From contig NZ_WMEA01000001.1 of assembly GCF_021735925.1 (NCBI RefSeq), positions 2,138,001 to 2,202,000 on the forward strand: DNA of 64,000 bases. The letters run 5' to 3'. Position numbers and translations under genes: made by a program. Positions 39,325-49,458 of the stretch are shown in pieces. Each line of letters opens with the position of its first letter. Position 1 is the stretch's first letter. This DNA is from Loktanella sp. M215 (GTDB lineage: Bacteria; Pseudomonadota; Alphaproteobacteria; Rhodobacterales; Rhodobacteraceae). The notes under the pieces were generated by a model, which saw nothing but the letters and a program-made list of their open reading frames with translations, made no database searches and was not told the origin of the DNA.

Positions 39325-40176
39325 ATGTCAGGCAGCTTGATCGGCACGGGTGCGCGGGCACGGTTTGGTGTTGTCCTCGCCCTTGCGCTGCTGGCCGGGT
39401 GCGGCAGCACGATCAGCAAGACGCCGGGCGCGCTGGACGCCTACAGCGCTGAAGAGATCTATAAAAAGGGCGAGATCGAGGTCGAGACCGGCGATCCCGC
39501 CGATGCTGCCTACTACTTTGGCGAGATCGAGCGGCTGTATCCCTATTCCGAATGGGCGCAGCGGGCGCTGATCATGCAGGCCTACAGCTATCACAAGGAC
39601 CGAGATTATCCCAACAGCCGGGCTGCGGCACAGCGTTACCTCGACTTCTATCCGGCCGAAAGCGATGCGGCTTATGCCCAGTACCTGCTGGCGCTGTCCT
39701 ATTACGACCAGATCGACGACGTGGGCCGGGATCAGGGTCTGACCTTTCAGGCGCTGCAGGCGCTGCGCGCGGTGATCGAGCAATATCCCGACAGCGAATA
39801 CGCCAGCGCGTCGATCCTGAAGTTCGATCTGGCCTTCGATCACCTTGCCGGCAAGGAGATGGAGGTCGGGCGCTACTACCTCAAGCGCAAGAACTATGCC
39901 TCTGCGGTGAACCGGTTCCGGGTCGTCGTCGAACAGTTCCAGACCACCCAGCAGACGCCCGAGGCGCTGCACCGTCTGGTCGAGGCCTACCTGTCGCTGG
40001 GCCTGACGGACGAGGCGCAGACCGCCGGTGCGATCCTTGGCGCGAACTTCCCGTCGACCGTCTGGTATCAGGACAGTTATGCGCTGCTGACCGGGCAGGG
40101 CCTGACGATGGAAGCGCGCGGCGACAGCTGGCTGACGTCGATCTACCGTCAGGTCGTGCGCGGCGAATGGTTGTAA
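39325..40176 (+). CDS. bamD: Outer-membrane assembly lipoprotein BamD
   Basis: 283 residues. A signal peptide ends in lipobox LLAGC (Cys26). The mature part has TPR-like repeats: SAEEIYKKGEIEVETGDPADAAYYFGEI, PYSEWAQRALIMQAYSYHKDRDYPNSRAAAQRYLDFYP. It works in the BAM complex to insert beta-barrel proteins. The ATG at 39325 gives a proper signal peptide. It lies 135 bases after lpxC and 34 before recN. Confidence 0.93.
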   Translation: MSGSLIGTGARARFGVVLALALLAGCGSTISKTPGALDAYSAEEIYKKGEIEVETGDPADAAYYFGEIERLYPYSEWAQRALIMQAYSYHKDRDYPNSRAAAQRYLDFYPAESDAAYAQYLLALSYYDQIDDVGRDQGLTFQALQALRAVIEQYPDSEYASASILKFDLAFDHLAGKEMEVGRYYLKRKNYASAVNRFRVVVEQFQTTQQTPEALHRLVEAYLSLGLTDEAQTAGAILGANFPSTVWYQDSYALLTGQGLTMEARGDSWLTSIYRQVVRGEWL

Positions 40177-40210
40177 TCACAGGCGGGACACGCCCCCGGC
40201 GGATGACCTG

Positions 40211-41866
40211 ATGCTGCGCGCTCTCGAGATTCATGACATGCTGATCATCGACCGGCTGGCGCTTGCGTTCCAGCCGGGGCTGAACGTGCTGACCGGAGAG
40301 ACCGGGGCGGGCAAGTCGATCCTGCTGGACTCGCTCGGGTTCGTTCTGGGCTGGCGGGGCCGGGCCGAACTGGTGCGGCAGGGCGCCGATCAGGGCGAGG
40401 TGACGGCAGAGTTCGACCTGCCCGCAGACCACGCCGCCCGCGCGGTGCTGGAGGAAGCGGGGCTGCCGGTGGGCGACACGCTGCTGCTGCGCCGGGTCAA
40501 CACGCGCGAGGGGCGCAAGACGGCCTGGGTCAACGACCGCCGCGTCAGCGGAGAGATCCTGCGCGCCCTGTCGGACACGCTGGTCGAACTGCACGGCCAG
40601 CACGACGATCGCGGCCTGCTGAACCCGCGCGGCCACCGCGACATGCTGGACACCTACGCCGGTCTCGGTCCGCAGATCGACGCGGTGCGTAGCCTCTGGA
40701 CAGCACTCGGTCGCGCCCGCAAGGCGCTTTACGCGGCCGAAGCGCGGGTGGCCGAGGTGCGGCAGGAAGAGGACTATCTGCGCCACGCGACCGCTGAACT
40801 CGACGCGCTGGACCCGCAGGCGGGGGAAGAGGCTGCGCTGGACTCCGCCCGCCGGACCATGCAGGCGGCAGAGCGGATCCGCTCTGACGTGGCTCGCGCC
40901 GGAGAGGCGCTGGGCGTGCAGGGGGCAGAGGGGCAGCTGTCCGATGCGACCCGCTGGCTGGGCGGCGCCGCCGACCGGGCCGAAGGACGCCTTGACGCGC
41001 CGCTGGCCGCGATCGAGCGGGCGCTGCTGGAACTCGACGCTGCCCAGCGCGGGGTCGAGGATGCGCTGGACGCGCTGACCTTCAACCCGCTGGAACTGGA
41101 ACAGACCGAGGAGCGCCTGTTCGCCCTGCGCGGTCTGGCGCGCAAGCACAACGTGGCCGCCGACGAGCTTGGGCCCTTCGCGGACGACCTGCGCGCGCGG
41201 CTTGCCCTGCTCGATAATTCCGAAAAGGGTCTGGCGGACCTGCAACGCGCCGAAGCCGCCGCATTGACCGCCTTCGAGGCCGCAGCGGACGCCCTGTCAG
41301 CCGCCCGCAGCGCCGCTGCCACCCGCCTCGATGCGGCGATGGCAGCGGAACTCGCGCCGCTGAAAATGGAACGCGCGGTCTTTGCCACCGAGGTGACCGC
41401 CGGCCCCGCCGGGCCGGAGGGGCGCGACGACGTGTCCTTTACCGTCGCGACCAACCCGGGCGCACCGCCCGGGCCGCTGAACAAGATCGCCTCTGGCGGC
41501 GAGCTGTCGCGCTTTTTGCTGGCGCTGAAGGTCTGCCTGTCACAGGCGGGTGCCGGCGGCATCACGATGATCTTCGACGAGATCGACCGGGGCGTGGGCG
41601 GCGCGACCGCCGATGCGGTGGGCCGCAGGCTCGCGGCCCTGGCGCAAGGCGGTCAGGTGCTTGTCGTCACCCATTCGCCACAGGTCGCGGCCTTGGGCGG
41701 CCACCATTGGCGCGTGGAAAAGCGACAGACGGCAGACGACACGACCTCCACCGTGGTCCCGCTCGATCCTGCCGCCCGCATCGACGAGATCGCGCGGATG
41801 CTGTCCGGCGACCAGATCACCGACGCCGCTCGCGCCGCCGCCCGTGCCCTGATGCCGGCGCCCTGA
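40211..41866 (+). CDS. recN: DNA repair protein RecN
   Basis: 551 residues, SMC-like ATPase for double-strand break repair. Walker A is GETGAGKS at 29-36; a coiled-coil middle (about 150-370) is rich in Ala, Glu and Arg; the ABC signature ASGGELSRFLLALK and Walker B TMIFDEIDRGVGGATA follow, with VVTHSPQVAALG as the switch. Immediately downstream is a recurrent intergenic motif on the opposite sense. Confidence 0.95.
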   Translation: MLRALEIHDMLIIDRLALAFQPGLNVLTGETGAGKSILLDSLGFVLGWRGRAELVRQGADQGEVTAEFDLPADHAARAVLEEAGLPVGDTLLLRRVNTREGRKTAWVNDRRVSGEILRALSDTLVELHGQHDDRGLLNPRGHRDMLDTYAGLGPQIDAVRSLWTALGRARKALYAAEARVAEVRQEEDYLRHATAELDALDPQAGEEAALDSARRTMQAAERIRSDVARAGEALGVQGAEGQLSDATRWLGGAADRAEGRLDAPLAAIERALLELDAAQRGVEDALDALTFNPLELEQTEERLFALRGLARKHNVAADELGPFADDLRARLALLDNSEKGLADLQRAEAAALTAFEAAADALSAARSAAATRLDAAMAAELAPLKMERAVFATEVTAGPAGPEGRDDVSFTVATNPGAPPGPLNKIASGGELSRFLLALKVCLSQAGAGGITMIFDEIDRGVGGATADAVGRRLAALAQGGQVLVVTHSPQVAALGGHHWRVEKRQTADDTTSTVVPLDPAARIDEIARMLSGDQITDAARAAARALMPAP

Positions 41867-41926
41867 GGCCCGACACCTTTCCCATTCATCTGCGCCGGAA
41901 AGATCCGGCCGCCTGCCCGATTCCGG

Positions 41927-41959
41927 TCCTCGCTTTTTTCCAAATACTCCCGCCGGAGG
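41927..41959 (-). repeat. Recurrent intergenic motif, copy 5
   Basis: On the minus strand: CCTCCGGCGGGAGTATTTGG, then AAAAAAGCGAGGA. This is the fullest copy. It lies between convergent recN and the FAD oxidase gene, downstream of the oxidase in the same sense. Confidence 0.65.
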
Positions 41960-42013
41960 CCTGGCGAAGCCAGATTTCTCCCGGGCCACAGAGCGCTGGC
42001 CCAGCCGCCTCTG

Positions 42014-43384
42014 TCAGCCCCGCACGACCTTGCCCGGGTTCATGATCCCGTCGGGGTCCAGCGCCGCCTTGATCTGCCGCATCACGTCCCAGCCCGGACC
42101 GTGTTCATCGGCCATGTAGCCCAGTTTGCCCATGCCGACGCCGTGCTCTCCCGTGCAGGTGCCGCCAAAGGCCAGGGCGCGCAGGGCCATGCGGTGCGAC
42201 AGATCCTCGGCCGCGGTGCGGTCTGCGGCACTGTCGGGGTCGATCAGCAGGATCGCGTGGAAATTGCCGTCGCCGACGTGGCCAAGGATTGGCCCGGTGA
42301 TCGGGCTGGCGGCGATGTCGGCCTGCGTCTCCGCGACCGCCTGTGCCAGGCGCGACAGGGGCACGCAGACGTCCGTTACGATGGCGCGGTGGCCCGGCTT
42401 GCTGGCGAGGATCGCGTAATAGGCATCGTGGCGCATCTTCCACAACCGGTTGCGGTCCTCGGTGCGGGTCGCGCGGTCGAACCCGGTGCCGCCGTGGCTT
42501 GCCGCGATCTCGCCGAAGGTCGCAGCATCTTCGGCGACACCGGCGTCAGAGCCGTGAAATTCAAGCAGAAGATGCGGTTGCAGGCTGAAGCTCATGCCGG
42601 AATGGGCGTTCACCGCGGCGACGGAGGCGGTGTCGAGCAGTTCGATCCGCGCCATGGCGACGCCCATCTGGATCGTCTCGGTCACGGCGGCGACGGCGTC
42701 ATCGACCGTGGGAAAGGCGCAGACGGCGGCCGCGGTGGCCTGCGGCTGACCGCGCAGGCGCAGGGTCAGTTCTGTGATGATCCCGAGCGTGCCCTCGGCC
42801 CCGACGAAGAGCCCCGTCAGGTCATACCCGGCGCTTGACTTGCGCGCGCGCGATCCGGTGCGGATGATCCGCCCGTCGGGCAGCACGACCTGCAGCGCCA
42901 TGACGTTGTCGCGCATCGTGCCGTAGCGCACCGCCGTCGTGCCCGACGCGCGGGTCGCGGCCATGCCGCCAAGCGATGCATCGGCCCCCGGATCGACGGG
43001 AAAGAACAGGCCTGTGTCGCGCAACGCCGTATTCAGCGCGACCCGCGTCAGCCCCGGCTGCACGACGCAGTCCATGTCGGCGGCGTTCACCGCTAGCAGC
43101 CGGTTCATGCGCGACAGGTCCAGCACCACGCCGCCATGGATGGCCAGCGCGTGCCCCTCCAGCGACGTCCCGGTGCCCCATGCGGTGATCGGGCAGGCGT
43201 GGGCGGCGCAGGTGCGCACGATTGCTGCGACCTGTGCGGTGTCCACAGGATAGACCACCGCATCGGGCGGGCAGTCGGCAAAGTGGCTTTCGGACCGGCC
43301 ATGCAGGTCCAGATCGGACTTGGACCGTGTCAGCCCATCCCCTAGAAGGGTGGCGAGGGCGGCGATGGCGGTCTGAATGGTCAT
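42014..43384 (-). CDS. FAD-linked oxidase, D-lactate dehydrogenase (cytochrome) type
   Basis: 456 residues: a PCMH-type FAD domain (TAWGTGTSLEGHA, VDPGADASLGGMAATRASGT, GLFVGAEGTLGIITELTLRL), then the FAD-oxidase C-terminal domain with metal and active-site residues in LGHVGDGNFHAILLIDP and GTCTGEHGVGMGKL. It most resembles D-lactate dehydrogenases feeding electrons to cytochrome c or quinone; D-2-hydroxyglutarate or glycolate subunit enzymes are alternatives. ATG 43384 is chosen over an upstream extension. It is divergent from the ClC gene. Confidence 0.85.
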   Translation of the reverse strand: MTIQTAIAALATLLGDGLTRSKSDLDLHGRSESHFADCPPDAVVYPVDTAQVAAIVRTCAAHACPITAWGTGTSLEGHALAIHGGVVLDLSRMNRLLAVNAADMDCVVQPGLTRVALNTALRDTGLFFPVDPGADASLGGMAATRASGTTAVRYGTMRDNVMALQVVLPDGRIIRTGSRARKSSAGYDLTGLFVGAEGTLGIITELTLRLRGQPQATAAAVCAFPTVDDAVAAVTETIQMGVAMARIELLDTASVAAVNAHSGMSFSLQPHLLLEFHGSDAGVAEDAATFGEIAASHGGTGFDRATRTEDRNRLWKMRHDAYYAILASKPGHRAIVTDVCVPLSRLAQAVAETQADIAASPITGPILGHVGDGNFHAILLIDPDSAADRTAAEDLSHRMALRALAFGGTCTGEHGVGMGKLGYMADEHGPGWDVMRQIKAALDPDGIMNPGKVVRG

Positions 43385-43456
43385 GGCGCGGTCCTGTGCT
43401 GGTGTCTGTCGCAGCCTAACGCCAGCGGACCCGTCAGGACCAGAGAGGGAGAGCAC

Positions 43457-45145
43457 ATGAAAGCGATGCAGCCGCGCTGGATCGGCCCGACCCTGACCCG
43501 CAGCCGCAACGACCTGCGGCGCGGCTGGCTGGTGTTGAAGCTGCGCGGCCCGTCACAGGTCCAGTTCTGGTTCATCGCACTCGTCCTCGGCATCGCGTCC
43601 GGGGCGGCGGCGGTGGCGTTCAAGCTGGGCATCGACCTGATCCAGCGCACGGTCTACGGTAGCGACGACCCCACCCACCTGCACAGCTTCGTGGCCGGTC
43701 TGCACTGGTACCAGATCCTGATCATCCCCATCGTCGGCGGGCTGATCGTGGGGCTGGTCCTGAACCGCTTTACCGAGGACGGGCGCGTGCGGTCCGTCGC
43801 CGACGTGATTGAGGGGGCCGCGCTTTATGAAGGCAGGGTCGAGGTCCGCAGAGGCCTCGCATCCGCCTTTGCCAGCCTGCTGACCCTGTCCACGGGCGGG
43901 TCGAGCGGGCGGGAGGGGCCGGTCGTGCACCTGGCCAGCGTCATTTCCACCGCGATCTGCCGGCTGATCCGCGCCGACGGCATCACCGGGCGCGACCTGC
44001 TGGGGTGCGCCGTGGCCGCCGCCGTGTCCGCCAGCTTTAACGCGCCGATCGCGGGTGCGCTTTTCGCGCTGGAGGTCGTGCTGCGGCACTTTGCCGTGCA
44101 TGCCTTTGCCCCCATCGTGATTGCGAGTGTCGCTGGCACGGTCGTGAACCGGTTGTGGTTCGGCGATATCACTGAATTCATCCTGCCGCGCGACACGGTG
44201 CTGGGCTTCTATGTCGAGCTGCCGGCGTTTCTGATTCTGGGGTTGGTCTGCGGGCTGGTCGCCGTCGTGCTGATGCGCGCGATCTTCTGGGCGGACAATC
44301 TGGGCAGCCGCATCCAGTTCGGGCTAAAGATCCCCGCCAGCCTGCGCCCCGCGGGGGCGGGCGTACTGCTGGGTGGCATTGCGATCTACTTTCCCCATAT
44401 CATCGGTGTCGGCTACGAGACGACGAGTGCCGCCCTGACCGGCAACCTGATCCTGTCACAGGCGCTGATCTTCGTCGTGCTGAAGGTCGTGGCCGTCGCG
44501 ATCACCATGGGCGGGCGCATGGGCGGCGGCGTCTTTTCGCCCTCGCTGATGATCGGCGCGATGACCGGCCTTGCCTACGGCATCATCGCGACGGGCCTGT
44601 TTCCGACGGTGTCTGGCAGCGGCACGCTTTATGCTTTGGCCGGGATGGGGGCGGTGGCTGCGGCGGTGTTGGGTGCGCCGATTTCCACGACGCTGATCGT
44701 GTTCGAACTGACGGGCGACTGGCAGACGGGACTGGCCGTCATGGTCGCCGTGTCGATGTCGACGGCGCTGGCATCACGGCTGGTGGACCGGTCGTTCTTC
44801 CTGACGCAACTGGAACGCCGTGGCGTGCATCTGGCGGCGGGGCCGCAGGCCTATCTGCTGGGAACGTTCCGCGTGGGATCCGTCATGCGGGCGACGTCCG
44901 ACCCGCGTGCCGCGGCGGACAAGGCCTGCTGGGAGATGATCGAAGGCGGCACCTATATCGACGCGAACGCCACGCTGGAACAGGCGATGCCGATTTTCGA
45001 CAAGGGCGCGCAGCCCTTCATTCCGGTGGTCACCATCGGTGAAAAGGGCAGCGCGCCCGTCCTGCAGGGCGCGCTGTTTCAGGTCGATGCCCTAAGGGCC
45101 ATGAATCGCGCGCTGGCCGCGCGCGCCGCCGAGGAACATTCCTGA
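43457..45145 (+). CDS. ClC-family chloride channel/transporter
   Basis: 562 residues with about ten to twelve membrane segments. Selectivity and gate motifs are clear: STGGSSGREGP (gating Glu), GGRMGGGVFSPSLMIG, and LGAPISTTLIVFELTGDW. A C-terminal cytoplasmic part of about 120 residues resembles a CBS-like region. ClC proteins either conduct chloride or exchange it for protons; which applies cannot be decided from motifs read here. Confidence 0.93.
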   Translation: MKAMQPRWIGPTLTRSRNDLRRGWLVLKLRGPSQVQFWFIALVLGIASGAAAVAFKLGIDLIQRTVYGSDDPTHLHSFVAGLHWYQILIIPIVGGLIVGLVLNRFTEDGRVRSVADVIEGAALYEGRVEVRRGLASAFASLLTLSTGGSSGREGPVVHLASVISTAICRLIRADGITGRDLLGCAVAAAVSASFNAPIAGALFALEVVLRHFAVHAFAPIVIASVAGTVVNRLWFGDITEFILPRDTVLGFYVELPAFLILGLVCGLVAVVLMRAIFWADNLGSRIQFGLKIPASLRPAGAGVLLGGIAIYFPHIIGVGYETTSAALTGNLILSQALIFVVLKVVAVAITMGGRMGGGVFSPSLMIGAMTGLAYGIIATGLFPTVSGSGTLYALAGMGAVAAAVLGAPISTTLIVFELTGDWQTGLAVMVAVSMSTALASRLVDRSFFLTQLERRGVHLAAGPQAYLLGTFRVGSVMRATSDPRAAADKACWEMIEGGTYIDANATLEQAMPIFDKGAQPFIPVVTIGEKGSAPVLQGALFQVDALRAMNRALAARAAEEHS

Positions 45146-45152
45146 GGCGGTG

Positions 45153-45494
45153 TCAGACCTGCTCGACCGCCACGCGGTCGGTGTAAAAGGCCAAGTGTCC
45201 CGCGATCTGGGCCACGTCGGCCTTCGGGTCCTCGTAGGACCAGACGGCATCGGTGAGCGTGCCGCTTTTCGTGACGATGGAATAATAGCTGGCGCGGCCC
45301 TTGTGGGGGCAGGTGCTGGTGCGGTCGCTGGGGTCCAGGAACGTCATCGCGATGTCATTGCGCGGGAAATAGATGACCGGATCGTGTCCACCCTCGATCA
45401 GTTCCAGCGCATGCGTGGTCTCGCCAATGACGGCGCCGCCGGCGCGGACGACCCAGGTGCCCGTTGCGGGTCGAATGGTGATGTGATCGGCCAT
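45153..45494 (-). CDS. DUF427 domain protein
   Basis: 113 residues, the size of a single DUF427 domain: VRAGGAVIGETTHALELIEGGHDPVIYFPRNDI, then TSTCPHKGRASYYSI and AVWSYEDPKADVAQIAGHLAFYTDRV. The CPHKGRASY element is the family hallmark. Function is not established. It converges with the ClC gene, seven bases apart. Confidence 0.9.
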   Translation of the reverse strand: MADHITIRPATGTWVVRAGGAVIGETTHALELIEGGHDPVIYFPRNDIAMTFLDPSDRTSTCPHKGRASYYSIVTKSGTLTDAVWSYEDPKADVAQIAGHLAFYTDRVAVEQV

Positions 45495-45538
45495 GGGCAG
45501 ATATTCCTTCGTTCATTCAGGGGATTGAAAGGCGCCGC

Positions 45539-47314
45539 TTACAGCGGCGCGCAGGCCTGTTGCAGCCAGTCACGCGCTGCCCCCTCCAGCAGCGGCGCGA
45601 TCTGCTGCAGTGTATCCGCGTGATAGGCGTCGATCCAGTCCCTTTCGGCCTTGGACAACAGGCCGGTGTCAATCAGGCGGCGGTCCAGCGGCACATGGGT
45701 CAGCGTGTCAAAGGCCAGCATGTCGCGCCCGTCTGGGCCATCCGGTGCCTGCACGGTGACGATCAGGTTTTCGATCCGGATGCCGTAGGCGCCTTCGCGG
45801 TAATAGCCCGGTTCGTTCGACAGGATCATGCCCGGTTCCAGCGGCGTGGTGGACCGCCGCGACAGGCCCTGCGGGCCTTCGTGGACAGAGAGATAACTGC
45901 CGACGCCGTGGCCGGTGCCGTGGTCGTAATCCAGACCCGCCACCCAGAGCGGGAAGCGCGCCAGCGCATCCAGATGCTGGCCCGCGACGCCGCGCGGGAA
46001 TTGCGCGCGGCTGATCGCGATCATGCCCTGCAGGACGCGGGTATAGCGGTCGCGATGCTCTGCCGAGGGGTCGCCCACGATGACCGTGCGCGTGATATCG
46101 GTGGTGCCGTCGACATATTGCCCGCCGCTGTCGATAAGCAGCAATTCGTCGCGCCTGACGGGGCGGTCGGTGTCGCGGGTGACGCGGTAATGCACGATCG
46201 CACCGTGTTCGCCCGCGCCGCAGATGGTCTCGAAGCTGATGTCGCGCAGGGCGTTGGTCTCGCGCCGGAACCCTTCCAGCGCGGTCACGACGTCGATTTC
46301 CGTCAGGCCGCCCTTCGGGGCTTCGGCGTCCAGCCAGGCGAGGAAGCGCACCATCGCCGCCCCGTCGCGCAGGTGGGCGGCGCGGGCGCCCGCGATCTCC
46401 ACCTCGGTCTTGCGGGCCTTGGGCAGGATGCAGGGATCGGGGGTCTCGATGACCGCGGCGCTGATCAGGTCACGCACCGCCTGCGGGCAGGATTTGGGAT
46501 CGATCCGCACCGGGCCGGGCAGGGCGGCCACCGCCGCGGCAAAGGCGTCCGGGTCATGCAGCGTCACCGTGGGGTCCAGATGATCGGCCAGATCCGCCAG
46601 CTTGGCGGCGGGTGCGAACAGGTCGACTCGGCCGTCATGGTGCAGGATGGCAAAGGCCTGCGGCACCGGGTTGCGCGCGATGTCCGCGCCACGGATGTTC
46701 AAGAGCCAGGCGATGCTGTCGGGCAGGGTGATGACCCAGGCCCCGGTATCCACGCCCGTCGTCAGACGCGCGCGCTTGTCGGCAGAGGCCTCTCCGGTCA
46801 GGTCCAGCGGCTGCGCAAAGAATGGTGCCACAGGCCGGCCCGGCCGGTCGGTCCAGATCCGGTCGATCAGGTTATCCGTCGGGCGCAGGGCTATGCCAGC
46901 CGCCGTCATCTTGTCCGTCAGGCCGGCGATCTCGTCGACCGTGTGCAGCCATGGATCAAAGGCGAGGGTCGCGCCCTCGGCCAGATGCTCTGACAGCCAG
47001 TCCGCCAGCGTGGTGTCTGGCCAATGCACCGGCGTAAACACATCCGCCACCTGACTGCGTACCTGCACGCGGTAGCGCCCGTCGATGAAGACGCCCGCCC
47101 TGTCGGCCAGCACGGCGGCAAATCCCGCCGATCCCGTGAACCCGGTCAGCCAGGCCAGCCGCTCGTCACAGGGGGCCACGTATTCGCCCTGATGCCGGTC
47201 CGCACGCGGCACAAGAAACCCGTCCACCCCTTCGGCCCGCATCACGTCGCGCAGCGCCGCCAGCCGGTCCGGCCCTTGGCCCGGGTTGCTCGTCGCATCA
47301 AAGCTCTGAAACAT
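45539..47314 (-). CDS. pepP: Xaa-Pro aminopeptidase (M24B), long form
   Basis: 591 residues, the three-domain XPNPEP1-like form, not the 440-residue E. coli type. Metal ligands: Asp pair in LLIDSGGQYVDGTTDITRT, His in HGTGHGVGSYLSVHE, Glu in LSNEPGYY and in IRIENL. It removes an N-terminal residue preceding proline, in the cytoplasm with manganese or similar metal. The start at 47314 has AGGAG five bases upstream, contributed by the tail of a recurrent motif copy. It lies downstream of cobT on the same strand. Confidence 0.94.
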   Translation of the reverse strand: MFQSFDATSNPGQGPDRLAALRDVMRAEGVDGFLVPRADRHQGEYVAPCDERLAWLTGFTGSAGFAAVLADRAGVFIDGRYRVQVRSQVADVFTPVHWPDTTLADWLSEHLAEGATLAFDPWLHTVDEIAGLTDKMTAAGIALRPTDNLIDRIWTDRPGRPVAPFFAQPLDLTGEASADKRARLTTGVDTGAWVITLPDSIAWLLNIRGADIARNPVPQAFAILHHDGRVDLFAPAAKLADLADHLDPTVTLHDPDAFAAAVAALPGPVRIDPKSCPQAVRDLISAAVIETPDPCILPKARKTEVEIAGARAAHLRDGAAMVRFLAWLDAEAPKGGLTEIDVVTALEGFRRETNALRDISFETICGAGEHGAIVHYRVTRDTDRPVRRDELLLIDSGGQYVDGTTDITRTVIVGDPSAEHRDRYTRVLQGMIAISRAQFPRGVAGQHLDALARFPLWVAGLDYDHGTGHGVGSYLSVHEGPQGLSRRSTTPLEPGMILSNEPGYYREGAYGIRIENLIVTVQAPDGPDGRDMLAFDTLTHVPLDRRLIDTGLLSKAERDWIDAYHADTLQQIAPLLEGAARDWLQQACAPL

Positions 47315-47324
47315 GCGGCTCCTG

Positions 47325-47352
47325 TCCTCGCTTTTTTCAAAATACGCCCGCC
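47325..47352 (-). repeat. Recurrent intergenic motif, copy 6
   Basis: On the minus strand: GGCGGGCGTATTTTGAAAAA then AGCGAGGA, leading within about ten bases to the pepP start. Like copy 4, its tail sits at the ribosome site of the next gene. Confidence 0.6.
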
Positions 47353-47358
47353 TCGGTG

Positions 47359-47413
47359 ATTTGGCGAAGCCAAATGCACCTTTGAGGCATCGGGTCTCGC
47401 CCGGCGAGGCCCG
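47359..47413 (-). terminator. Two hairpins between cobT and pepP
   Basis: ATTTGGC-GAA-GCCAAAT (47359-47375) is a 7-bp hairpin. CGGGTCTCGCC and GGCGAGGCCCG (47391-47413) form an 11-bp dyad around a single C, two bases after the cobT stop. They probably end the cobT message or set its 3' end. Confidence 0.55.
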
Positions 47414-47414
47414 A

Positions 47415-49289
47415 TCACATCATCTTGCGCATGCCCAGGACGCGCGCCCGCTTGCGCGGATCGCTGTCGAAGAGGCTCGCCAGTTGCTCGGTCATTGCCC
47501 CCGCCAACTGCTCTACATCCGTGATCGTCACGGCGCGGTTGTAATAGCGGGTGACATCGTGGCCGATGCCGATGGCGGCGAGTTCGACACCGCGGCGCTT
47601 TTCGATCATCGCGATCACGTCGCGCAGGTGCTTTTCCAGATAGTTGGCGGGGTTCACCGACAGCGTGCTGTCGTCGACCGGTGCGCCGTCCGAGATCACC
47701 ATCAGCACCTTGCGCTGCTCGGGCCGGTTCACCATCCGGCGGTAGGCCCATTCCAGCGCCTCGCCGTCGATGTTTTCCTTCAACAGGCCTTCCTTCATCA
47801 TCAGGCCAAGGTTCGGCCGGGTCCGCCGCCAGGGTGCGTCGGCGGATTTATAGACGATATGGCGCAGGTCGTTCAGGCGGCCCGGCGTTGGTGTGCGGCC
47901 GTCCTTCAACCAGGCCTCGCGGCTTTGTCCGCCCTTCCAGGCCTTGGTGGTGAAACCGAGGATTTCCACCTTCACGTCGCAGCGTTCCAGCGTGCGGGCC
48001 ATGACGTCGGCACAGATCGCGGCGATGGAGATGGGGCGGCCCCGCATGGAGCCGGAGTTGTCCAGCAGCAGCGTCACCACGGTATCGCGGAATTCGGTGT
48101 CTTTTTCGACCTTGAAGGATAGCGGCGTCGTGGGGCTGGCCACGACCCGTGCCAGACGCCCTGCGTCGAGGATGCCTTCCTCGCGGTCGAATTCCCAGCT
48201 GCGGCTTTGCTTGGCCTGCAGGCGGCGCTGCAGCTTGTTGGCCAGACGCGAGACAGCACCCTTCAGGGGCTCCAGCTGCTGGTCGAGGTAGGCGCGCAGG
48301 CGTTCGAGTTCCGCAGGCTCCGCCAGATCGGCGGCACCGATTTCCTCGTCGAACTGGGTGGTGAAGACCTTGTAGTCGGGGTCGGCGTCAGAGGCGGGGG
48401 CCGGTTGCGGCGGGTCCATCGGGGCCTCGCCTTCGGGCATCTCGGTCTCTTCGCCCATCTCGGCGTCGGCGGAATCGTCCATGCTGACCTGCGCCTGCGA
48501 CGCATCCTGCTGGTCTTCCTGCGTCTGCTCGGGGCTGGCCTCGGCCTCTTCGCCTTCGCTGTCCTCGCCGGTGCTGTCGGGCTGCTCCTCGTCCTCGTTG
48601 CCGCTTTCGGCTTCGTCATCCTGATCGTCGTCGGGGGCGTCGGGGTCGTCGCCCAGCTGGTCGCCGTAGCCCAGATCCTTGATGATCTGGCGGGTGAAGC
48701 GGGCAAAGGATTTCTGGTCGGTCAGCGTGTCTTTCAGGCTTTCAAGCGTGCCGCCCGCCTGTTCCTCGATAAAGCCGCGCCACAGGTTCATGACGTTGTC
48801 GGCACCTGCCGGCAGGTCGCGGCCCGTCGCCAGATGGCGGATCAGATAGCCCGCGGCGACGGCCAGCGGCGCATCCGCGGAGGACTTGATCTGATCGTAA
48901 CCCTTGCGCTGCGCCTCGTTGCCGATCTTGGCGTCGATGTTGCCGGCGGTGCCGGGCATGTATTGCGCACCGACCGCCTCGATCCTTGCCGTTTCCATCG
49001 CGTCATAGATGTCGCGCGCCATCTGCCCCGGCGGGGCATAGCGGGCGGCGGTGGCGGCATCGTGGAACTTGTGCCGCAACGCGAAGGCGTCGGCGGTGCC
49101 ACGTGCCAGCAGCACCTCTTGCCGCGACATCCGGCGGCTGACTTGCGGCAGGCGGATGCTGTCGCCCGTCTGGCCCGCCGGATCGACGGAATAGCTGACG
49201 GTCAGGTCCGGATCGTCGGCCATGACCTTCGTGGCCTCGGCGAGGGCCTTCTTGAACGGATCGGCGGGGTTGTCGGATGGTTTGTTCAT
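47415..49289 (-). CDS. cobT: Cobaltochelatase subunit CobT
   Basis: 624 residues. CobT works with CobS and CobN to insert cobalt into hydrogenobyrinic acid diamide in the aerobic B12 route. The middle (about 215-315) is extremely acidic ([15 protein letters not shown]), then a C-terminal von Willebrand A domain with the metal-site motif DNSGSMRG and later [13 protein letters not shown]. This arrangement is classical CobT. Its CobS partner lies about 1.2 kb upstream, beyond an FMN reductase on the other strand. Confidence 0.95.
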   Translation of the reverse strand: MNKPSDNPADPFKKALAEATKVMADDPDLTVSYSVDPAGQTGDSIRLPQVSRRMSRQEVLLARGTADAFALRHKFHDAATAARYAPPGQMARDIYDAMETARIEAVGAQYMPGTAGNIDAKIGNEAQRKGYDQIKSSADAPLAVAAGYLIRHLATGRDLPAGADNVMNLWRGFIEEQAGGTLESLKDTLTDQKSFARFTRQIIKDLGYGDQLGDDPDAPDDDQDDEAESGNEDEEQPDSTGEDSEGEEAEASPEQTQEDQQDASQAQVSMDDSADAEMGEETEMPEGEAPMDPPQPAPASDADPDYKVFTTQFDEEIGAADLAEPAELERLRAYLDQQLEPLKGAVSRLANKLQRRLQAKQSRSWEFDREEGILDAGRLARVVASPTTPLSFKVEKDTEFRDTVVTLLLDNSGSMRGRPISIAAICADVMARTLERCDVKVEILGFTTKAWKGGQSREAWLKDGRTPTPGRLNDLRHIVYKSADAPWRRTRPNLGLMMKEGLLKENIDGEALEWAYRRMVNRPEQRKVLMVISDGAPVDDSTLSVNPANYLEKHLRDVIAMIEKRRGVELAAIGIGHDVTRYYNRAVTITDVEQLAGAMTEQLASLFDSDPRKRARVLGMRKMM

Positions 49290-49458
49290 GGCATCGGTAA
49301 ATCACTGTGTGGACACCGGGGCAAGGTGGGGCGCGCGGTTGCGGTGTCCAGCGCCGCCCCATGCGTGAGATTGCGCACAGACTGTGTGCTGCTGCGTCAA
49401 TTGCGCGCCGCGGCGTGCGGGCGCATGTCTGGGGCGATCAGAACACAGGAGTTTCATC